64,000 nucleotides of DNA. It comes from Bosea sp. 29B (GTDB lineage: Bacteria; Pseudomonadota; Alphaproteobacteria; Rhizobiales; Beijerinckiaceae). How positions within the stretch are numbered: position 1 is the stretch's first letter; each line of letters opens with the position of its first letter. The stretch lies in NCBI RefSeq assembly GCF_902506165.1, contig NZ_LR733817.1:3457937-3521936 (forward strand). The letters run 5' to 3'. Made by a program: the position numbers and the translations under genes. Below, one piece after another: positions 36,967 to 44,536 of the stretch. The notes under the pieces are model-generated. The model was not told the DNA's origin and made no database searches. It worked only from the letters and a program-made list of their open reading frames with translations.

Positions 36967-36996
36967 TCGGGGGCAGCGCCGCCCCTAGATTCAACT

Positions 36997-37013
36997 GATA
37001 AGCGAAGCTTATT
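36997..37013. promoter_or_regulatory. GATAA-N7-TTAT dyad, site 1 (upstream of the 40-aa ORF)
   Basis: GATAAGCGAAGCTTATT contains the perfect palindrome ATAAGC-GAA-GCTTAT and lies 23 bp upstream of the ATG at 37037. It shares the GATAA-N7-TTAT form with sites at 43166 and 46808, and ATAA-N7-TTAT fits the 15-bp T-N11-A boxes of LysR-type regulators. Confidence 0.5.
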
Positions 37014-37036
37014 CGCCTGCCTCTGGGGGAAGTCGC

Positions 37037-37159
37037 ATGAAGTCCTTTGCCATCGCCGTCGTCTTCGCCGCCATCGCCGCCTACGGGGCGAGCCTGGTGC
37101 TGGCGACCTATCAGCGCCCGGTCGACGTCGCCTACGCGACCAGCAGCGTGCGGCTCTGA
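37037..37159 (+). CDS. 40-residue single-span membrane microprotein
   Basis: The frame encodes 40 aa: MKSFAIAVVFAAIAAYGASL (one hydrophobic helix, about residues 3-23) followed by VLATYQRPVDVAYATSSVRL. A GGGGGA element lies 6-7 nt before the ATG, and codon use (G/C third positions) is that of the neighbours. It has its own upstream dyad (36997-37013) shared with the formate dehydrogenase promoters and follows mobA by 70 bp. No family is recognised; a small partner of the FDH membrane complex or assembly is an inference. Confidence 0.65.
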   Translation: MKSFAIAVVFAAIAAYGASLVLATYQRPVDVAYATSSVRL

Positions 37160-37168
37160 AGCTCAGCT

Positions 37169-37570
37169 TCAGCCTTCCAGCAGCTTTTTCAAGCGCGCGA
37201 GATCAGATGCGACCCATTCGGCATCGCGCGCAAACTCGTCATCAGTCATCTCCGGACGCCTGAACAGCGTGAACACCACCTCGCTGCCGCTGCCATTCGG
37301 CAGCGCGCGCATCGGGTTGTGCATCGGCGCGCCGTTGTCGGGCACCACGGCGTGGTCGAGCACGCCGTAGCGGTTGGGCTCGCTGAACATCACCCGCATC
37401 GGCCCCATCGGTGTCTTCGCGCGATAGGTCATGCCCTCGACATGGCTGAACTCAGCCCCGAGCCCCTCCGCCCATTTCGGGAAGTTCATGGGATCGGCGA
37501 GGAAGCCGTAGACCTCCTCGATCGACCGGTCGATCGTGATGCTGATATGGCGCGTTGGCAGGATGGGCAT
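37169..37570 (-). CDS. SRPBCC family protein
   Basis: 133-residue START/Bet v 1-like fold. HISITIDRSIEEVYGFLADPMNFPKWAEGLG is the typical first strand and helices, followed by TPMGPMRVMFSEPNRYGVLDHAVV and a long C-terminal helix (DDEFARDAEWVASDLARLKKLLEG). Such proteins bind hydrophobic ligands or act as stress or polyketide-cyclase-like proteins; the ligand is unknown. Start ATG at 37570. An AT-rich promoter with a GAAC-N7-GAAC element lies 26 bp upstream. Confidence 0.82.
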   Translation of the reverse strand: MPILPTRHISITIDRSIEEVYGFLADPMNFPKWAEGLGAEFSHVEGMTYRAKTPMGPMRVMFSEPNRYGVLDHAVVPDNGAPMHNPMRALPNGSGSEVVFTLFRRPEMTDDEFARDAEWVASDLARLKKLLEG

Positions 37571-37596
37571 GGTCGCGTCTCCATAGTTTTCACTTA

Positions 37597-37611
37597 GAAC
37601 ATAACATGAAC
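37597..37611 (-). promoter_or_regulatory. LexA-box-like element upstream of the SRPBCC gene
   Basis: GAACATAACATGAAC on the plus strand reads GTTCATGTTATGTTC on the minus strand. This matches the alphaproteobacterial SOS box GTTC-N7-GTTC and lies within an AT-rich promoter 26 bp before the start codon. Confidence 0.4.
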
Positions 37612-37730
37612 AAAATTATCTGTCATCGCGGATCGGTGATGGGCCGTGCGCGAGCTCGCCGCGGATCGATCAAGAATCCGCCGGTTTCGCCCGCCCTCTA
37701 TTCCAGCGGCGACGGATCAGGAGATTCGAC

Positions 37731-38219
37731 ATGAAGCAGACCATCGGCTTGGGCCTGGCGATTTTCGTGCAGCACGGGCGTGAGCAGGAGGCCGCGGATT
37801 TCTACAGCGAGGCCTTCGAGGCGCGGCAATTCAAGACACACAGGATCGACGGCGAGCTCGCCGGGGTCGAGATGCTCATCGGTGGAACCCGTGTTTCCGT
37901 CGCCGGTTCCAATCCGCGCCGCGAGGAGGAACCGTCCTATGGCGGCCCGTTCTTCCCCAAGGCGGCCGGGGCGGTCAGCATGACGATCCTGCTGACGGTT
38001 CCCGATATCGAGACCTGTTTCGCGCAAGCGATCGTTGCTGGTGCCGCGCTGCGTGACCGCGTCCAGACCGATACCGAAGGCAGGCGGGTCGCCTCGCTCT
38101 TCGATCCGTTCGGCCATATCTGGATGCTGACGGAGCGAGAGGCGGAAGCCGAGAGAGCGTCTTCCGACCAGCTCGTGGCGCAGGCGGATAGGCCTGGTAT
38201 TTCGGCGCTTCGGGCCTAG
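37731..38219 (+). CDS. VOC family protein (PhnB-like)
   Basis: 162 aa, vicinal oxygen chelate fold of the PhnB/glyoxalase-related type. GREQEAADFYSEAFEARQFKTHRIDGELAGVEMLIGGTRVSVAGSN forms the first module and ILLTVPDIETCFAQAIVAGAALRDRVQTDTEGRRVASLFDPFGHIWML the second. The DPFGHIW motif is typical. Function unassigned. The ATG at 37731 has AGGAG 7 nt upstream. Divergent from the SRPBCC gene, with about 160 bp between them. Confidence 0.85.
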   Translation: MKQTIGLGLAIFVQHGREQEAADFYSEAFEARQFKTHRIDGELAGVEMLIGGTRVSVAGSNPRREEEPSYGGPFFPKAAGAVSMTILLTVPDIETCFAQAIVAGAALRDRVQTDTEGRRVASLFDPFGHIWMLTEREAEAERASSDQLVAQADRPGISALRA

Positions 38220-38228
38220 CGGTTGGCC

Positions 38229-39359
38229 TTACTCGATCACGATCCGCGGTGCGGCCCGCGCCGGCCCGGCGAGGCCGGCCTTCACCTGCCGCGCCAGGGC
38301 GACATAGGCCTTGGCATGGGGGCTGTCCGGGTCGCTCGCGACGATCGGGCGGCCGCCATCGGAGGTCTCGCGGATCGGCATGGCGAGCGGGATTTCGCCG
38401 AGGAAAGGCACGCCCTGCCGCTCCGCCTCATGCCGGGCCCCGCCATGGGCGAAGATGTCCGAGCGGTGGCCGCATTCCGGGCAGATGAAATAGCTCATGT
38501 TCTCGACGATGCCGAGGATCGGCACCTCGACCTTCCTGAACATGGCGACGCCGCGGCGGGCATCGAGCAGCGCAAGATCCTGCGGCGTCGAGACGATCAC
38601 GGCGCCGGCGAGCGGGGTCTGCTGGGCCATGGTGAGCTGGGCGTCGCCGGTGCCGGGCGGCATGTCGACGACGAGCACGTCAAGCTCGCCCCAGGCGACC
38701 TCGCGTAGCATCTGGGTGATCGCCGAGATCACCATCGGCCCGCGCCAGATCATCGGCGTTTCCTCGTCAATCAGGAAGCCGATCGACATGATCTTCAGGC
38801 CATAGGCCTCCATCGGCGCGAGTGTGCGGCCCGAGACCAGCCGCGGCTTGCCGGTGATGCCGAAGATTTTTGGCACGGACGGGCCGTAGATGTCGGCATC
38901 GAGCACGCCGACCTTGAGGCCGAGCGTCGCCAGGCCGACGGCGAGATTGGCGGTGGTGGTCGACTTGCCGACACCGCCCTTGCCGCTCGCCACCGCGATG
39001 ATCTGCTTGACGCCGGGAATGCCGGCCGCCTTCGGCACCGGACCGCCGGGTGCAGGCTGGCCATGCGCCTGTCGGCGCGCCTCGGCCGCTTGCGAGGGCG
39101 CGCGCCCCGGCACCTTGTCGGCAGTAAGGCCGACCAAGACCTGCGTTACGCCGGGAATGCCGCCGATCGCGCTTTCGGCCGCCTTGCGCACGGGCTCCAT
39201 CGCGCCGGCTTCGGTCGCATCGATGCCGATCGCGAAGATCACCTTGCCGTCGTTGATCAGGATGTCGCCGATGCGGCCTGACGCCGCCAGCGATTGCCCG
39301 CTCGCCGGTAGCTTCACCAGCTCGAGCGCGCGCAGGATGTCGTTTTGCGAAAGGGCCAC
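38229..39359 (-). CDS. apbC: Mrp/ApbC-family iron-sulfur cluster carrier ATPase
   Basis: 376 residues. An N-terminal MIP18/DUF59 domain (about 1-85) is joined by an Ala/Gly/Pro linker to a deviant-Walker P-loop ATPase: VASGKGGVGKSTT (125-135), VLDADIYGPSVPKIFG, VDMPPGTGDAQLTMAQ, and the Fe-S-binding FICPECGH pair of cysteines. It carries 4Fe-4S clusters to apoproteins. The TusA-like gene lies 27 bp upstream on the same strand, so the two are probably co-transcribed, next to an Fe-S-rich FDH island. Confidence 0.94.
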   Translation of the reverse strand: MALSQNDILRALELVKLPASGQSLAASGRIGDILINDGKVIFAIGIDATEAGAMEPVRKAAESAIGGIPGVTQVLVGLTADKVPGRAPSQAAEARRQAHGQPAPGGPVPKAAGIPGVKQIIAVASGKGGVGKSTTTANLAVGLATLGLKVGVLDADIYGPSVPKIFGITGKPRLVSGRTLAPMEAYGLKIMSIGFLIDEETPMIWRGPMVISAITQMLREVAWGELDVLVVDMPPGTGDAQLTMAQQTPLAGAVIVSTPQDLALLDARRGVAMFRKVEVPILGIVENMSYFICPECGHRSDIFAHGGARHEAERQGVPFLGEIPLAMPIRETSDGGRPIVASDPDSPHAKAYVALARQVKAGLAGPARAAPRIVIE

Positions 39360-39386
39360 GATCTGGGCTCCGATTGTTGCGCGACG

Positions 39387-39617
39387 CTAGGCCGCGGCCT
39401 TGCGGATGTGGAAGACCAGCAACTCGCCCTCGCGGCTGCTCAGTTCGATCGCGTCCCCGGTCTCGCGCGTCAGGTTCGGGATGTCGATCGCCGCCATCGG
39501 GTCGGTGCATTCGACCAGGAAGAGATCGCCGGGAGCCGCGCTTTTCAACGCCTTGCGCACGCGTAGGGCGGGGAGGGGGCACTTCAGGCCGCGCAGATTG
39601 AGCGGGATGGAAGACAT
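39387..39617 (-). CDS. TusA-like sulfurtransferase
   Basis: 76 residues, the usual TusA/SirA length. LNLRGLKCPLPALRVRKAL carries the active-site Cys-Pro at residues 13-14, followed by LVECTDPMAAIDIPNLTRETG and LVFHIRKA. TusA proteins carry persulfide sulfur for tRNA thiolation, Moco or other uses. The position beside Mrp and 3-4 kb from fdhD suggests Fe-S or Moco sulfur transfer, which is inferred. ATG at 39617. Confidence 0.9.
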   Translation of the reverse strand: MSSIPLNLRGLKCPLPALRVRKALKSAAPGDLFLVECTDPMAAIDIPNLTRETGDAIELSSREGELLVFHIRKAAA

Positions 39618-39686
39618 GGGCGAAGGCCAATCGAACGATGTTGCGCTTCATATGATGGCTTTTCGCGTGGGAGCAACAGCACCTAT

Positions 39687-39811
39687 CCTTCTCCCCTCGG
39701 GGGAGAAGGTGTCTGCGAAGCAGACGGATGAGGGAAGTTATGCGCCGACGCCTTTCATGCCCTCATCCGTCAGCGCTGCGCGCTGCCACCTTCTCCCCCG
39801 AGGGGAGAAGG
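39687..39811. repeat. Palindromic intergenic repeat overlapping the WD40-cytochrome start
   Basis: Outer arms CCTTCTCCCCTCGGGGGAGA and TCTCCCCCGAGGGGAGAAGG are inverted copies; inner GGATGAGGG and CCCTCATCC pair as well. The 125-bp element contains the RBS, ATG (39740) and first 24 codons of the WD40-cytochrome frame. It resembles CTTCTCCC-type repeats frequent in Hyphomicrobiales. Confidence 0.85.
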
Positions 39812-41077
39812 GTTCGCCTGGCAGTCCTCGCGCTTGTCCTTGCAACAATGCCTGCTTCCGCTCAGGAACTGCGCGGCCATGGTGGGCCGGTACGCGCTGC
39901 GGCCGTCTCGGCCGATGGTACGCTGGCGCTGACCGGCTCCTTCGACCAGTCGGCGATCCTATGGGACCTCGCCCGCGGCAGCGCGATCAAGGTGCTGCGT
40001 TTCCATCAGGGCGCGGTCAATGCCGCCATCACCGTGAACGGCCTCGGCTTCGCCACGGGCGGCGAGGACGGCAGGATCGCACTCTGGCGCGGCGATGCGC
40101 CCGAGCCGGCGAAGGTCATCGAAGGGCACAAGGGGCCGGTCGCGGCGCTCGCAATCTCGCCGGAAGGGCAGCACCTCGCCTCCGCCTCCTGGGACGGGAC
40201 GGTGCGCGTCACCGCTCTGGCCGACGGCGCGGCCCGGGTGCTCGAAGGCCATCAGGGTCCGGTCAACGGCGTCGCCTTCGCTCCGGGCGGCATGGTCGTC
40301 TCCTCCGGCTATGACGCGACCTTGCGGCTTTGGCCGGCGGATCGCGGGGCGCCGTTGATCGTCACCACGCCGGCGCCGCTCAACGGCGTCGTCGTCGCGC
40401 CCGATGGCGAGATCGTCGCCGCCGCTGCCGATGGCCGCCTGCGCCTGTTCGGCCCGGACAGCGCCCAGCGCGCCGAGATCGTCGTCGGCGACACCCCGCT
40501 GATCGCACTCGCAATCTCGCCCGACGGCGCCACGATCGCCGCCGGCGGCCTGCGCGGTCAGGTCGCTCTGATCGACCGCAAGGCGCGCAGCATCCGCGCC
40601 ACGCTGGTCGGACCTGGCCTGCCGGTCTGGTCGCTCGCTTTCCTGCCGGACGGCAAGCATCTCCTGTCCGGCGGCGCCGACCGGCTGGTCCGGCGCTGGA
40701 ACGCCGTCACTGGCGAGCATGTCGGGGCGGTGGTGCCGCGGGCCGGCGAGGATGCGCTCGCCGGCTTCCAAGCCGAGCGGGGCGCGCAGGTCTTCCGCGC
40801 CTGCGCGGCTTGTCACACCTTGACGCCGGCGGATGGCAATCGCGCCGGTCCCACTCTGCACGGCATCTTCGGCCGCCGGATCGCCACAGCGCCAGCTTAT
40901 GCCTATTCCGACGCGCTCAAGGGCATGGACATCGTCTGGAGCAAGGAGAGCGTCGCGAAGCTGTTCGAGATCGGCCCGAACGCCTACACGCCCGGCACCA
41001 AGATGCCGGAGCAGACCATCGGCTCGGCGGAAGACAGGCAGGCGCTGGTCGACTGGCTGGAGAAGGTGACGCGCTGA
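39740..41077 (+). CDS. Exported WD40-repeat protein fused to cytochrome c domain
   Basis: 445 aa. After an N-region, RVRLAVLALVLATMPASAQE is a signal-peptide core. Then follow about seven WD40 blades (ELRGHGGPVRAAAVSADGTLALTGSFDQSAILWDL is the first; GHKGPVAALAISPEG, GHQGPVNGVAFAPGG and others repeat). A class I cytochrome c domain follows with Cys355-x2-Cys358-His359 (FRACAACHTL) and a distal Met in GTKMPEQTIGS. Probably a periplasmic haem protein. The start and the Arg-rich N-region lie inside a palindromic repeat, so the native start may have been replaced. Confidence 0.85.
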   Translation: MRRRLSCPHPSALRAATFSPEGRRVRLAVLALVLATMPASAQELRGHGGPVRAAAVSADGTLALTGSFDQSAILWDLARGSAIKVLRFHQGAVNAAITVNGLGFATGGEDGRIALWRGDAPEPAKVIEGHKGPVAALAISPEGQHLASASWDGTVRVTALADGAARVLEGHQGPVNGVAFAPGGMVVSSGYDATLRLWPADRGAPLIVTTPAPLNGVVVAPDGEIVAAAADGRLRLFGPDSAQRAEIVVGDTPLIALAISPDGATIAAGGLRGQVALIDRKARSIRATLVGPGLPVWSLAFLPDGKHLLSGGADRLVRRWNAVTGEHVGAVVPRAGEDALAGFQAERGAQVFRACAACHTLTPADGNRAGPTLHGIFGRRIATAPAYAYSDALKGMDIVWSKESVAKLFEIGPNAYTPGTKMPEQTIGSAEDRQALVDWLEKVTR

Positions 41078-41078
41078 G

Positions 41079-43118
41079 CTAGCCCAGCGGATCCTCGCCT
41101 CGTTCCGCCCGCTCGCGCAGATAGTCGTCGGTGGTGCGCACCGGCGGGCGCTGCGGCGAGAGGTGCGGGTCGAAGCTCTCGTTGACCACGGCCTCGACCC
41201 GGCAATCCTCGCACATGCGCAGGATCGAGGCGCGCTTGGCGCCTTCGCCAGCGAACATCCAGTGCTTGTTCTCGAGCTTGGCCGCGATCTTCTCGATCGT
41301 GCTGCGGACGCCGAACGGCTTGGCGCAGGCGATGCAGTGGAACGGCTCCTCCTGCTTGACGATCCGGCGGCCGCCCTTCCAGGCGTCGAAATCGACGCGT
41401 GGCTCCAGCGTGATCACCTTTTCCGGGCAGGTCGCGGAGCAGAGCCCGCACTGCACGCAGAGGTCTTCCTGGAAAGTGAGCGTCGGCCGCTCCGGGTTGT
41501 CGCCGAGTGCGCTGACCGGGCAGGCGGAGACGCAGGCGAGGCAGAGCGTGCAACCCTCCGTGTCGACATGAACAGTGCCGAAGGGCGCGCGCGGCGGCAT
41601 CGCCACGTTTGCCACGGGCGTCGGCGCGGCGGCGTGCAATTCGCCGATCGCCTGGCGCAGCAGCGGCCGGCCGCTTCCCATCGGCCGGAAGCGGGCGGGC
41701 TGCGCGGCGCTCGTTCCGGGCGCGACCTTCGACAGGGCGGCGGCGAGCGCGTCGGGATCGTCGGTCTCGATCAGCGCGGCGCGGGCCTCGCCATAGCCGA
41801 GCGCGCCGGCAAGAGCATTGGCGTAGTCGAGATTGCGGGTGAGACCGGACAGATCGTGCTTCGGCTTGGCCCGGCCGAGCACGCGGATGGCCGACGCGCC
41901 GAAGGCGAGCGCAGCGGCGAAGCTTTCCAGTCCGAGCTGCGTGATCTCGTTGACACGCAGGGGCAAAACCCGCGCCGGCAGACCGGCGCCGTGGCGGGCG
42001 AGCGCCTCGATCAGGGGCTCGCCATGGTCGCCGTCGTGCAGCAGCACGACCGGCTCGCGCCCGCCGGCCTCGGCATAGGTGACGAGCAGCGTCCGCAGCT
42101 TCCGCAGCAGCGCATCGGCCGGCGGCAGCGCGTAGGTCACCGCGCCGGTCGGGCAGACGGCGGCGCAGGCGCCGCAGCCGGCGCAGATCTCAGCGGAGAT
42201 CGCGACATGGTCGCCGGCCGGGGTGATCGCGCCGGTCGGGCAAAGTTCGAGGCAGCGCGTGCAACCGGCTTTCTGCGAGCGGGCATGGGCGCAGAGGCCT
42301 TCGTTCAGGGCGATATAGGCCGGCTTGTCGAACTCGCCGAGGAGCCCGCTCGCCTGGAAGGCGAGCCGCTCGACCGCGGCCGCATCGCGTGGATCGGCGC
42401 GCAGATAGCCGGCGCGGAGGTCACCGGCCGGGAAGAGCGGCGTGCCGCCAGAGACGTCGATCACGACATCGCATTGCGAGACCGCGCCATTGCGCGGCGC
42501 CTCGAAGATGAGCTTGCCGCGCGAGGACGGGCTCGGCGCGGCATAGTCGTTGACGGTGAGCTCGAAGGCGCCGAGCCAGCCGCTCGCCTGCGCGATCGTG
42601 CCCTTCAGCACCGGGAATTCGTCGCTGCGCGGTGGCGCGATCTCGCTTGGGCGCGACAGCAGCACGGTGACGTCGAGATGCTCGGCGAGCCGATGCGCCA
42701 GCGTGATCGCGATCTCGTCGCGGCCATAGATCAGCGCGACGCCTTTGCTGGTCAGCGTGGTGAAGGAGGCCGGCGGCATGGGTTCGCTCGCCGCGGCGAG
42801 CAGGGCGGCCATCTTCGGGCCGGCGGCCCTGGCCTCGTCCGACCAGCCGGCCTGTTCGCGGATGTTGGTGAAGATGAGATCGCCGGTGTAATCGAGGTCT
42901 GCAGCGATCTCCTCAAAGAGCGGCGCCTCCTGCGTGCAGGCGACGGTGATTGCATCGCTCTTAGCCAGCATGGCGTGGAAGCGTTCGACCTGGCTGCGGC
43001 AGAGGTGGCGATGCTCGCTGACCGCAGCACCGCTGCAGCCGCGCCGGATCGCCGCGCCATCGAGCGGCATCGTGTCTTCGCACGAGCAGACCATCAGCGT
43101 GCGGGCGACATCGGTCAT
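41079..43118 (-). CDS. 679-residue polyferredoxin-type 4Fe-4S protein of the FDH island
   Basis: At least four 4Fe-4S motifs are visible: GCTRCLELCPTGA, CAGCGACAAVCPTGA, CTLCLACVSACPVSA and CVQCGLCSATCPEKV, plus single pairs in HCIACAKPFG and CEDC near the C-terminus. The N-terminal third (MVCSCEDTMPLDG, RHLCRSQVERF, TVACTQEAPLFEEIAADL) has its own Cys set. Proteins of this type accompany FDH accessory genes in proteobacteria and may supply electrons or clusters to FDH assembly. Divergent from the ligase/DUF operon, sharing a 126-bp promoter region with dyad 43166-43182. Confidence 0.88.
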   Translation of the reverse strand: MTDVARTLMVCSCEDTMPLDGAAIRRGCSGAAVSEHRHLCRSQVERFHAMLAKSDAITVACTQEAPLFEEIAADLDYTGDLIFTNIREQAGWSDEARAAGPKMAALLAAASEPMPPASFTTLTSKGVALIYGRDEIAITLAHRLAEHLDVTVLLSRPSEIAPPRSDEFPVLKGTIAQASGWLGAFELTVNDYAAPSPSSRGKLIFEAPRNGAVSQCDVVIDVSGGTPLFPAGDLRAGYLRADPRDAAAVERLAFQASGLLGEFDKPAYIALNEGLCAHARSQKAGCTRCLELCPTGAITPAGDHVAISAEICAGCGACAAVCPTGAVTYALPPADALLRKLRTLLVTYAEAGGREPVVLLHDGDHGEPLIEALARHGAGLPARVLPLRVNEITQLGLESFAAALAFGASAIRVLGRAKPKHDLSGLTRNLDYANALAGALGYGEARAALIETDDPDALAAALSKVAPGTSAAQPARFRPMGSGRPLLRQAIGELHAAAPTPVANVAMPPRAPFGTVHVDTEGCTLCLACVSACPVSALGDNPERPTLTFQEDLCVQCGLCSATCPEKVITLEPRVDFDAWKGGRRIVKQEEPFHCIACAKPFGVRSTIEKIAAKLENKHWMFAGEGAKRASILRMCEDCRVEAVVNESFDPHLSPQRPPVRTTDDYLRERAERGEDPLG

Positions 43119-43165
43119 CGAGCAGGCATCCTCAAGATCGCAGCAGCGTCTTTGGTCGCGCTTGC

Positions 43166-43182
43166 GATAATCTCATCTTATA
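43166..43182. promoter_or_regulatory. GATAA-N7-TTAT dyad, site 2 (divergent promoter of FDH accessory genes)
   Basis: GATAATCTCATCTTATA lies 48 bp from the polyferredoxin start and 62 bp from the ligase-like gene start. It carries the same outer GATAA and TTAT arms and an internal TCTCAT that recurs at 46808-46824. Confidence 0.55.
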
Positions 43183-43244
43183 TGGAATTGGAATGGCTCC
43201 AAAGAAGCAAGCCTTCCTTGGGATGAGACGTTAGGCGGCGGGTG

Positions 43245-43988
43245 ATGGCGGCAGGGCCGATCAGGCAGGACGATCTCAGGCGCGAGCCGGTGCTGCCGCC
43301 GGGCTTTTCGCTCGTCACCCTGCGTGAATCCGGCGATGCCTTCGCCCATGCGCAGGCGATTGCGGCCGAGGCTGGCGCCGCGACTTTGGTCTGGGTGCGA
43401 CGTTTCGACATCGTCGAGTTCGCGGTGGTGCTGGAGCCCGATGCCATCCTCGCCGAGGCCCGGCTCGCCCACTACCTCGCCATGAACGCGCTTGCCGATG
43501 CGCTTGCCGTGCATTCGCCGCCGGAGCGGCCGGTGCTGTTCCGCTGGCCGGATGCGCTGACCTATGATCTCGGCCTGATCGGCGGCGGGCGCCTCGGCTG
43601 GCCGGCTGGTTGCCCGGAAGGGCAGGTGCCGGATTGGCTCGTCTTCGGCGCCATGGTCCGGGCGACCACGATGTCGCCCTTCGAACTCGGCCAGACCGGC
43701 GTCGGCATGGCCGAGGAAGGGTTCGAGGAGGTCGATGCCGTCGACCTGATCGAGGCCTTCTGCCGCCATCTCATGCTCGGTGTCAGCCACTGGCAGGAGG
43801 AGGGAGCTAAGGCGGCGGCGCGGCGCTGGCTCGATCGGCTCGAAAAGGTGGTTGGCGTCCGCCACGGCATCGAGCCGAACGGCGATCTGATCGCGACCTC
43901 GCAGTTTGGCACCGAGCGCCGGAGCATGGTCGAGGCTCTGGCCAGGATCGACTGGCTCGACCGTGACAGCGGAGCGCCGAAGCTGTGA
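43245..43988 (+). CDS. Biotin/lipoate protein ligase-like protein of the FDH accessory operon
   Basis: 247 aa. The fold is that of the biotin/lipoate ligase (LplA/BirA) superfamily: ATLVWVRRFDIVEFAVVLEPD, ALADALAVHSPPERPVLFRWPDALTYDLGLIGGGRLGWPAGC and PDWLVFGAMVRATTMSP. The conserved GR-type reactive loop and catalytic Lys of true ligases are not evident, and the C-terminal part (GMAEEGFEEVDAVDLIEAFCRHLM) is special to FDH-linked members. Role unknown, presumed FDH maturation. The ATG at 43245 follows a purine-rich stretch; a GTG one codon earlier is possible. GTGA overlap with the next gene. Confidence 0.78.
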   Translation: MAAGPIRQDDLRREPVLPPGFSLVTLRESGDAFAHAQAIAAEAGAATLVWVRRFDIVEFAVVLEPDAILAEARLAHYLAMNALADALAVHSPPERPVLFRWPDALTYDLGLIGGGRLGWPAGCPEGQVPDWLVFGAMVRATTMSPFELGQTGVGMAEEGFEEVDAVDLIEAFCRHLMLGVSHWQEEGAKAAARRWLDRLEKVVGVRHGIEPNGDLIATSQFGTERRSMVEALARIDWLDRDSGAPKL

Positions 43989-44536
43989 GCGCTCTCAAGC
44001 TCCCCCGCGCGATCCGGCTCGATCCGTCGGACAGCTTCGTCTTCCGCAAGGCGGCAGAGGCCGGCGAATGGCTGGTCACCGGCTCCTTCCTGTTCACGCC
44101 GGAAAGCGTCGCTGAACTCGACACCAAGGGCCGCGTCGCCTTCCGCTCCGGCTTCCTCGGCATCGACAGCTTCGGCTGGAGCACGCTTGCGGTCGTCACC
44201 GAAGTGACGGTGGAGGAACGCCAGGAAGCGGTTGCCCAGCTTGCGACGCAACTCGTCGACAAACTCGGCGCGCCCGATCTCGCGGCCGCGCGGGCTGCCG
44301 CGGAGGAGGAGATCGCCTTCGCCGCCTCGCTCTGTGATCATCCGGCGCAGACCTTGCTCGCTTTGCATCGCACGCTCGATGATGGCGAGATCCGCGAGCG
44401 CTTCCGGACCTTAATGCCGCGCGGCGATACGCCGAAGGATGCGTTCCGCGCCTTCGAGTTCGTCGAGACCGATGGCGAGGACGAGCCGCAGGAGCAGGTC
44501 GACCTGATGCAGTTGATCAAGGACGCGCCGCGATGA
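43985..44536 (+). CDS. FDH-associated conserved protein (DUF6505-like)
   Basis: 183 aa, no catalytic motif. It begins LKLPRAIRLDPSDSFVFRKAAEAGEWLVTGSFLF, has AFRSGFLGIDSFGWSTLAVVTEVTVEERQEAVAQLATQLVDKLGAPDLAAARAAAEEEIAFAASLCDHP, and an acidic tail (ETDGEDEPQEQVDLMQ). This matches small conserved proteins found in alphaproteobacterial FDH clusters (DUF6505, from memory). GTG start overlapping the previous stop; ATGA overlap with the next gene. Cytoplasmic. Confidence 0.7.
   Translation: MSALKLPRAIRLDPSDSFVFRKAAEAGEWLVTGSFLFTPESVAELDTKGRVAFRSGFLGIDSFGWSTLAVVTEVTVEERQEAVAQLATQLVDKLGAPDLAAARAAAEEEIAFAASLCDHPAQTLLALHRTLDDGEIRERFRTLMPRGDTPKDAFRAFEFVETDGEDEPQEQVDLMQLIKDAPR

Noticed and set aside
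41163..43226. 687-residue plus-strand frame opposite the polyferredoxin
   Set aside because: Antisense shadow; no motifs; the minus-strand protein has clear 4Fe-4S sites.
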